Assembly: GCA_035610835.1 (NCBI GenBank)
Contig: CM069458.1
Location: 30,901,449 to 30,965,448, forward strand
Source: Ophiura sarsii
Lineage: Eukaryota > Echinodermata > Ophiuroidea > Amphilepidida > Ophiuridae
Direction: 5' to 3'
DNA length: 64,000 nt
The translations under genes and the position numbers were made by a program. The notes below the pieces were generated by a model. That model had not been told where the DNA came from. It saw nothing but the letters and a program-made list of their open reading frames with translations, and did not search any database. Position 1 is the stretch's first letter; each line of letters begins with the position of its first letter. This document shows, in pieces, positions 59,101 through 64,000 of this stretch.

Positions 59101-62100
59101 ACCATTATTGTAACTTTTCTTAAAACGCCCTCTATGTAAATATGGTTTACGTTATTTATCACACATGCTGCAGGGGGACCCTGTCTGACGTAAAATGCTG
59201 ATTGCGGCTCGATCAGCATTTTTGATTCTACGTTTTGTTGTACAAAGTGGGCCGATTTGATTTTTCTTAATCCTAAATATATTAATACAAAATTGTAAAA
59301 AGATACCAATCCAAGTTTTTATCATAATTGAGGTTGCAGCCTCCAACACATCTCTTAGTGTCCCTTTAAATAGATATCCTGACATAATCATAACATTAAA
59401 GGGATACTCTATCTTAATATACTACACCGCTCAGGGCCATCTCTTTTGGACTTGCAGACTTGTCATTTAACCCCATGTGGTAACGTATTTCAAATATGAC
59501 ATAATTATATATTTACTTTTTGTTTTGAAAAAAAACCACCTTGCAGATATTTTAGGAAAGACAATTACTACGGGTTAAGTTGTTTTGAGAACATGCCGGT
59601 GGACAGCAAGGACGAGAGGGGAGCTCGCATGAAATCTGTCGCCATTCTTGCCACTACGCACACAACTCTCTACAGGCACATGCCATTTCTTGAAAACCAA
59701 GTCAGGTAAGATTTCAAGAGTTATGATTAACAGAGGTTTATCCCCTAGTGGTACTCTTTTTTTTCAGGGTAGAGTGCCGCTGGAGGTTTGAAATCCTTAC
59801 CTAATTTTAGGTGTGCTTTTAACTGTTTTGACTGTCGCGAATTGAGACTTATGTTATTTTATTTTTGCGATTTGGGATCCACATTTAGGGTTTCTTTCGG
59901 CTCCGAGCTGCCAGTGGTTTATAGATGTAAGTAAGTAAGTGGAAATAAGGTTAGGTAGGTTTTTTAATTGCTGGTACCATTTTGGGGGGAAATTATTTGA
60001 CTTTTTTTTCAAAATTTGCCCAATTCTTTTTAAATTTCAAAATTTGATTATAATTTTTAGCCAAAATATCAAACACTGAAATTATGCGTCAATTGGGTCC
60101 ATGGAAAAAATGTTTTGTCACCAAATCTCAAAATGTCAAATACAAGTTTTTCAATACTTAAACAACTTCTTGTAATAACTATGCAAACACTTCCTTTATT
60201 CAATAGACTTCAGCTACAAACACCCGGTAGTTATGCTCCATTACAAGCATTCTATGACGACAGAAAAGGTTCTTTACCACTCTCCAGGGACACTTCAGGA
60301 GAGAATCTATCGGCATCGACGCCCTCATCAACGACGACGACTGTCACTACCCCTGTAACAATGTCCATTAGTTCTCAAGATCGTGTACCAATGAAGGTAG
60401 GTATAGCAATATTGACTGGATTTTTAATTGAATTGCCCGTTTTCATGTACTGGGCAGATATTTTCCAGGGGCATTATAAAGGGTTTCTCAGAATGGAAAA
60501 AAATCATGCTGGATTTTGGAAAAGCCTTCCTCTACATGTATGTGTTATGCCACTGTTTGTTGTACATGAAAATGAAGCAACCAACTCATTCAAGGGGCTG
60601 CTTAGTAACAGGTGAGAGATGGTGGTAAAGGTAAATAAGTGTTGTAAGAGCATATAAGTGACGTGTTCTACCGAAACCAGACGGAATTGGGCAGAGCTCC
60701 AAACTGAGAAATAGCCCAAAACATGATTTGGGGTGATTTTTTGGGGAATTTGAGTTTCTGGTAAATAATTAATCTTCAGAGTGTTTATAACAATATTGTG
60801 AAAGATTCAGATTAAAAAAATCATCCTAAATGTATGTTTCAGTGATTTAAAAAAATCCTAGTTCTATTAAAAAGCCTAGTTCTAGTTACTTTAAAGGGCG
60901 ATATCTCAGTTTAAAGTTTTCATAAAGACCGTAAAAGACGAACTTGAAAATGATGTAACTCCGCTTTGGGAAGTCCGATTAAAAAAAGAGAGGTACCACT
61001 GTAAAGCTGAAGATCTCTAGTTTAATAATCAATTACTAACTCAATTTTGATATCTTGCCCAATTGTGTCTGGTTTTGGTAGAACACGTCACATATGTTAC
61101 ACTGCCTATCACTTTTATACCAGCGATTTAGCTATTGGCCAGTCATAAATTCTCTAATTCCCAGGTAAGGCATACCAGTGGTCAGCACAGTACACTCCAC
61201 TACTCATTATGTTGCACTGCCTATCATTTACATACCAGCGATTTATAGCTATTGGCCAGTCATAAATTATCCAATTCCGAAATTATGCAGGCTAGTGGCC
61301 AAGCCCTAAAAGCACTGTTTAATGAAAAATGCCACATATCACACATGGCCCTGCTTTAATCGACAATGACAGCAGACCAACAGCCTGAGAAAAGAGACAC
61401 TCTATGGCCTCAGGGTCTTTGGTCTGTAAGGCCAAACAAACAAAAAAGTTTCTCTCAAAGCTTGCGAAGGCTTCAAAATCGGGCGACGCGCGCTGTTTTT
61501 TGTCTTCCATTTTCTTTTTTTTTTTTTTTACATTTTTTTTTATTTGTGTGGCAATTTTTACTCTTACTATTTGCAACCGTTGACACTTTCTGATATTTGT
61601 TTTTTCTATTTGAAATGAATATTGTGATGTAGTTGTGTTAAAGAACAATTGTGCAGCGTTTTTTGAAGAACTGAGTCATGTAAAAGTTTGAGAAAAGGAA
61701 AATCTGCCGATATTTTTAATCAAAACTCGAAATAAAAATTTGTAGGGAAAAAAAAATTGATTTGACAATTTCCTGCATTTCAGACGCGGTATTTTGGCAT
61801 TTCAAAACCAATGCGCGCGCAAGCTTTGAGACGAACATATTATTTTGTTTGGTCTGTAATACAAAAGTGTTAACACTTTCCACGCGGCAGGCGGCTGCAG
61901 ACGACATTCCAAAATTTCATAAAATGTTTAAAAAATTTCAAAATTATTGAATTTAATTAACATATTTAGAATCATCATGAGAAATGCATTGACATAAGTA
62001 CAAACATGCCTAGTATTAGGTCAGTAATCCTTGAGATAGACTTTGAAAATTGTGAAAGGTTTCTGGAAAATCTGTTTTGTGTATGGTAAAAATAATAGCC

Positions 62101-62942
62101 GCGTGGAAAGTGTTAAGGCAATGGAACATAATGAAGAGGGAGAAAAGGGATGCTGCAAGGTAAAGTTCCTCCCCTATGTTTCAATTGGGTTGTTCAGGTA
62201 AGTGACATCACTTCTTAGGGCATGGGGGTCGTTTGGGGTTTTCCAGGGGGTCATGAAGGGCTCATAAATATAGGTTTTTGGGGAACCGTGTTACATTTCG
62301 CTTTAAAAAAAGCTTAGAAACACCCAAAAGAAACGTTCAAATATGCAAAATTTCTTGCTCGCTACGCTCGCACCCAAACTAATCAGTTTCATTTATTAAA
62401 TCCGACTTGTGTTTTTATTCAATTTTTGTTTTGGGGGTCACGGTACTGATCAGGAATGTCAAAAGGGGTCGTGGCGAAAAAAGGTTGAGAACCACTGTCT
62501 TAGGGGGTAGTGGATATGAGGTTAAAGAGATTTGCAGCCCAAAATATCTGCATACCCACATCTCCCACCCCACTTTCCAACTAGCGCAATGAATTGTTGG
62601 TCTGCATTGCATTTTTGAAAGACTATTTCTTATCGTAAGATTTATATCTATAATACTGGCATTGCTGGAGGTTAGAATTATGAATTTTGTACAGATGACT
62701 CCCCCACTGAAAAATCCTTGTCTATTTTACACCACGTGTATTACTGTGGTGCCCCCTGCTTCACTGTCATAACCATTGCAATTTTTGTTATTTCCCTTAT
62801 TAGATCACGCATCCGGCTGGCTGTTTTTCCCAATTTATCAATTTCTTCGGAGACCAAATCTTTGTTTTGTGGAAGTATGTACTATTACAAAAGAGAATAT
62901 TGTTTTTTTCACCGCCACCAATAGGAGTTGTATGTTACAGAG
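49926..62942 (+). CDS. DENND11: DENND11 (LCHN/KIAA1147), 5' five exons
   Basis: DENND11 is a DENN-domain protein, a family that acts on Rab GTPases as exchange factors; its own targets are little studied. Joined exons (49926-50196, 56265-56364, 59547-59705, 60207-60396, 62804-62942) give 286 residues, out of about 450 in the vertebrate protein. Residues 1-75 are a variable acidic leader. The conserved part follows: [10 protein letters not shown] (78-87), GNIVEWC (91-97), a [11 protein letters not shown] stretch in exon 2, YFRK (125-128), RGARMKS (148-154), [12 protein letters not shown] in exon 3, a [13 protein letters not shown] block (183-195), a Ser/Thr-rich linker (203-235), ITHPAGC (241-247) and [11 protein letters not shown] at the end. 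All introns are GT..AG and phases agree. The remainder lies beyond position 64000. The introns (about 6.1, 3.2, 0.5 and 2.4 kb) are full of transposons. I am confident in the identity from family knowledge. Confidence 0.93.
50495..50790. repeat. Minisatellite in DENND11 intron 1
   Basis: Seven to eight units built on AAGAGGAGAGTCGCTGTT and CGTACAACTATTGTACAAAT, of variable length (about 35-65 bases). An earlier, more diverged pair lies at 50415-50510. Overlapping minus-strand frames are by-products. Confidence 0.8.
50852..50878. repeat. (AATA)n microsatellite
   Basis: Six to seven AATA units after ATGTCCC. The same tail type ends the LINE at 46986, so this may be the 3' tail of a plus-strand LINE remnant. 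Confidence 0.7.
51200..51887. mobile_element. TA-flanked MITE with CAGGGTGTATCAAAAAAATT ends
   Basis: CAGGGTGTATCAAAAAAATT and its complement end the element, with TA at 51198-51199 and 51888-51889. Inverted similarity continues for about 40 bases (AGGACACTTTTT). A second inverted pair, AACCATGTTATTTACTGG-like, lies at 51380-51440. Mariner-type non-autonomous element. Confidence 0.85.
52217..52455 (+). mobile_element. TTAACCCTAAC element with + strand tRNA-like sequence
   Basis: The left end TTAACCCTAACC at 52217 equals the left ends of the four elements at 52479, 52793, 57102 and 57430. The right end is not clear: GTTAAAA near 52450 lacks TTAGGG. It carries the tRNA-like sequence 52351-52421 in the opposite orientation to the other four. 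Confidence 0.5.
52351..52421 (+). pseudogene. tRNA-like sequence, six of seven acceptor pairs
   Basis: Starts GCCCCTG and ends TGGCGGC; six acceptor pairs form. The D arm GCGC..GCGT pairs fully, with A box TGGCGCACTGG and B box GGTTCGAGCCC. The anticodon stem is shortened, so it is unlikely to be a functional tRNA; it may be a Pol III-competent SINE head. Confidence 0.6.
52479..52766. mobile_element. tRNA-bearing TTAA element, family 1 copy 1
   Basis: The left border is TTAACCCTAAC and the right GTTAGGGTTAT. It contains ACTCCCACGGCTATG, a G-run, the minus-strand tRNA-like sequence 52562-52635, GTGACGTAATCGAGCC and CACGCGCGTGGAG. The next element, 52793-53090, is nearly identical. Confidence 0.8.
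52562..52635 (-). pseudogene. tRNA-like sequence in family 1 copy 1
   Basis: On the minus strand GGGGAGTTAGCTCAGTTGAT gives a near-consensus A box with a paired D stem, and CCGGGATCGAATCCCGG is a perfect T arm. The anticodon arm and acceptor stem are broken. Promoter boxes A and B are intact. Confidence 0.65.
52793..53090. mobile_element. tRNA-bearing TTAA element, family 1 copy 2
   Basis: Bordered by TTAA (52793-52796 and 53087-53090) with CCCTAAC and GTTAGGG as inverted ends. It is nearly identical to 52479-52766 and lies 26 bases after it, so the pair is tandem. The tRNA-like part is 52877-52950. Confidence 0.85.
52877..52950 (-). pseudogene. tRNA-like sequence in family 1 copy 2
   Basis: Identical in this part to 52562-52635: intact A and B boxes, perfect T arm, broken anticodon arm and acceptor. 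Confidence 0.65.
53091..54308. other. Intron 1 sequence without recognised features
   Basis: Contains one more GGTTAGGGTTAA word at 53096-53107, an (ATT)n run near 53228-53250 and AT-rich DNA. The 97-codon frame 53704-53997 matches nothing known to me. Confidence 0.4.
54309..55362. repeat. Foldback carrying a nested poly-G element
   Basis: The arm with GTACCAAAAATCTGA, AATTTCTTCTCCG and ATTTCAATGATCG on the left (about 54309-54470) is repeated inverted at 55205-55362. The loop contains the element at 54701-55106 and a second, weaker inverted pair around AATCATTGATT. Confidence 0.75.
54701..55106. mobile_element. Poly-G/C-ended element, hAT-like duplication
   Basis: Begins CC then about 19 G and ends in a C-run followed by GG, with the duplication CTAGTCAC at 54693-54700 and 55107-55114 (nine bases if the terminal G is counted). 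The interior repeats CCCTTTTT and TTCTTAAGACC phrases. Same design as 35984-36594. Non-autonomous. Confidence 0.75.
55363..56264. other. Intron 1 end without recognised features
   Basis: Only short C-runs (near 55900 and 56100) and AT-rich DNA precede the acceptor CCTTCCTGCAG of exon 2. Confidence 0.45.
56265..56364 (+). CDS. DENND11: DENND11 exon 2
   Basis: 100 bases finishing codon 91 and encoding up to two bases of codon 124; includes [18 protein letters not shown]. Acceptor CCTTCCTGCAG, donor AT|GTAAGC. Confidence 0.92.
56496..56568 (-). tRNA. Nearly complete tRNA-like gene, Ala(AGC)-like
   Basis: On the minus strand the D arm (GCCC..AGGC), anticodon stem GTTGC/GCAAC (five of five) and T arm CTGGG/CCCGG (five of five) all pair, and GGTCTTG can pair with CGAGATC as acceptor if one extra base is allowed. 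Box A is TGGCCCAATGG and box B GGTTCGATTCC. The loop CAAGCAA would give anticodon AGC, but position 33 is A instead of the nearly universal T. This and the extra base suggest a tRNA-derived repeat. The flank AATAATAGGCATATACGACG also occurs near 13440. Confidence 0.5.
57102..57394. mobile_element. tRNA-bearing TTAA element, family 2 copy 1
   Basis: Bordered by TTAA on both sides with CCCTAACCCC and GGGTTAGGG inverted ends. The interior is unrelated to family 1 except in layout: minus-strand tRNA-like sequence (57176-57247), a TACGTCATCG phrase, a GCGCATGCG word and a G-run before the right end. Confidence 0.85.
57176..57247 (-). pseudogene. tRNA-like sequence in family 2 copy 1
   Basis: On the minus strand box A is TGGCTTAGTGTTAGG and box B GGATCGAATCC. 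CTCGAGA stands where the anticodon loop should be, but its stem does not pair. Promoter boxes are kept, cloverleaf is not. Confidence 0.55.
57430..57711. mobile_element. tRNA-bearing TTAA element, family 2 copy 2
   Basis: Nearly identical to 57102-57394 and 35 bases after it. The left flank is ATAA instead of TTAA; the right flank is TTAA at 57708-57711. The tRNA-like part is about 57503-57576 on the minus strand, with CTCAAG in place of CTCGAG. Confidence 0.82.
57503..57576 (-). pseudogene. tRNA-like sequence in family 2 copy 2
   Basis: Same boxes as 57176-57247, with one visible base difference in the loop. Confidence 0.55.
57712..59028. other. Intron 2 sequence without recognised features
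   Basis: AT-rich DNA, with a short (TA)n run near 58389. No gene or repeat family was recognised. Confidence 0.4.
59029..59365. mobile_element. TTAA-flanked MITE, copy 2
   Basis: Related to 15797-16195 along its full length (ends AGGGACACAAAG and the complement of AGGGACACTAAGAG). The right flank is TTAA (59366-59369); the left has decayed to TAAA. It lies in DENND11 intron 2, about 180 bases before exon 3. Confidence 0.8.
59547..59705 (+). CDS. DENND11: DENND11 exon 3
   Basis: 159 bases, residues 124-176 plus two bases of codon 177, with [14 protein letters not shown] and [11 protein letters not shown]. Acceptor CCTTGCAG, donor CAG|GTAAGA. Confidence 0.93.
60207..60396 (+). CDS. DENND11: DENND11 exon 4
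   Basis: 190 bases, residues 177-240. The first third ([20 protein letters not shown]) is conserved; the rest is a Ser/Thr-rich linker. Acceptor TTTATTCAATAG, donor AAG|GTAGGT, phase 0. Confidence 0.9.
61097..61280. repeat. Duplicated 65-base segment in intron 4
   Basis: CACTGCCTATCA..ACCAGCGATTTA..GCTATTGGCCAGTCATAAAT is present twice, the copies about 111 bases apart. Confidence 0.8.
61874..62112. mobile_element. TTAA-flanked MITE with CACTTTCCACGCGGC ends
   Basis: Perfect 15-base inverted ends CACTTTCCACGCGGC, flanked by TTAA at 61870-61873 and 62113-62116. At 239 bases it is non-autonomous; the target fits piggyBac-type insertion. Confidence 0.85.
62221..62497. mobile_element. hAT-type MITE with 8-base duplication
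   Basis: Exact duplication TCTTAGGG at 62213-62220 and 62498-62505. The right end AAGGTTGAGAACCACTG is the common hAT terminus (CAGTGGTTCTCAACC in reverse). The left end, CATGGGGGTCG, is a diverged partner. GGGGTCGTGGCG and GGGGGTCACGG occur inside. Located in DENND11 intron 4. Confidence 0.85.
62804..62942 (+). CDS. DENND11: DENND11 exon 5
   Basis: 139 bases, residues 241-286 plus one base. Contains [19 protein letters not shown] and [15 protein letters not shown], the best conserved part in the window. Acceptor TTTCCCTTATTAG, donor GAG|GTAAGG. The next exon must begin with two bases and lies beyond 64000. Confidence 0.93.
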
Positions 62943-63046
62943 GTAAGGCCTAAATAAATACTATTGTGTTGACATTATAACCGTCTTATCCCTAGAATAT
63001 TGCCCAAGTTAAAACTCTTTTTTATTTTTTTTAAATGTTCCAAATA

Positions 63047-63654
63047 CGAGGGGGTATCATAAAGTTTTAGAAATCACCCAGAAGTGAAGGAGCCAGAAAC
63101 TTCATTTTGATGCGTGAGCCTTCAGACATCTTTACAAAGTCCCTGTGCAAAGTCACACATTTCTCCTACATTTTTTTACCTGTCCACAGACCACCATTGT
63201 AGAGATCCACAGATTGACTGCCCTTGATTGATTCTCAGATTGCCTCAGATTGTGTTATTCCCAAAAACAGCAATAAATAGTTTAAAGTTTTGACAGAAAG
63301 GGGTCAAAGGTCATTACAAACAAGCTTGGTGACAATAATACTATGGGTAACATGGGGTGTACACAGATTGACATCTGATGACCCCTACTTGACCTTTGAC
63401 CCTTTCTGTCAACACTTTAAACTATATTTTGCAGTTTTGGGAATAACACAATCTGAGGTAAACTGAGGATCAATCGATAGCGGTCAGTCTGAGGATCTAT
63501 ACAATGGCGGTCTGTGGACAGGTAATAAAAAGTGGGAGAAATGTGTGACTTTGCACAGTGACTATGTAAAGATGTCTGAAGGATCACATATCAAAATGAA
63601 GTTTCTGGCTCCTTCACTTCTGGGTGATTTCTAAAACTTTTTGATACCCCCTCG
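63047..63654. mobile_element. TA-flanked foldback with CGAGGGGGTATCA ends
   Basis: CGAGGGGGTATCATAAAGTT and its complement, TA at 63045-63046 and 63655-63656. The arms are about 270 bases long with GAAGTGAAGGAGCC and AAAGATGTCTGAAGG phrases; almost the whole element folds back. A lone right end of the family is at 34284-34329. Confidence 0.85.
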
Positions 63655-63918
63655 TATATCTTGGGAATATATTGGGTGTTGATACCACAAAAGGACTGAG
63701 CTGTGACACATTAAAAAAACCTAAAATTAGGAGTGTTTGTCACCTTCTCACCCCACAATTATAGACTATGTCACTCATTATTGATCAGCAGTGTTAGGTG
63801 CCCGGTCCCATTCCATGCATGGGGGAACCTGCATTGACTGTTGCATTGACTGCTGTGATACAGACGACTGGTTTGGTTTAGTGTATGGTTTATAATGGAC
63901 AGCCCTTCCGAACTGGAA

Positions 63919-64000
63919 GGCAATGTGCGCACATACAGGCAGGCAAGCTTTTGTTCGGCAGGCAATGCGTACGCATACCGGCAGGCAAGCTTTTGTTTGG
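63919..64000. repeat. 42-base tandem repeat at the window edge
   Basis: Two units containing GGCAGGCAAGCTTTTGTT and starting GGCAATGNG are visible; the array may continue past the window. Confidence 0.7.

Overview
This is a gene-poor, repeat-rich piece of an animal nuclear genome: phase-consistent introns with GT..AG ends, long non-coding stretches, a 100-N scaffold gap, tRNA-like repeats, LINE fragments and many short inverted-repeat transposons. The word AGGCCTA recurs throughout. A marine deuterostome invertebrate (echinoderm or hemichordate) fits best, but that is inference; no marker gene here fixes the species.

Three genes or gene pieces can be supported. (1) The 5' part of a DENND11 (LCHN/KIAA1147) orthologue on the + strand: five exons between 49926 and 62942 with compatible phases, the rest lying beyond the window. 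(2) A C2H2 zinc-finger coding exon at 28405-29342 with ten intact fingers, closed by a TAA inside an eleventh finger and followed by a second broken finger carrying the same TAA. (3) A first coding exon of an intron-split histone H3 at 10588-10714, lacking two residues of the usual tail; no later H3 exon was recognised.

Layout. 1-10442: three head-to-tail copies of a roughly 3-kb unit (A and C nearly identical, B old and interrupted), each with a tRNA-like B box, ending just upstream of the H3 exon. 10.7-27.4 kb: intergenic DNA with scattered inverted-repeat elements flanked by TA or TTAA. 27.4-29.5 kb: a TA-flanked element, then the zinc-finger exon and its relics. 29.6-31.6 kb: a minisatellite of the palindromic word TAAAGTATACTTTA that reverses orientation. 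32-37 kb: adjacent and nested foldback elements. 38.2-39.2 kb: assembly gap and GACTC/GAGTC satellite. 39.2-40.1 kb: a LINE 3' end cut by a TTAA-flanked foldback. 42.9-46.7 kb: a 3.7-kb TTA-flanked element with an internal duplication and tRNA-like sequences. 46.7-49.2 kb: a TA-flanked element with a second LINE fragment inside. 49.3-64 kb: DENND11, its introns filled with mobile elements, including TTAA-flanked, telomere-word-ended elements that carry tRNA-like sequences and occur as tandem pairs.

The three genes show no functional linkage. The most unusual material is in the mobile elements: the tRNA-bearing TTAA elements, insertions that can be read precisely because an empty site survives (9447-9753 against unit A; 39359-40067 inside a LINE frame), and a two-residue-shorter H3 tail.
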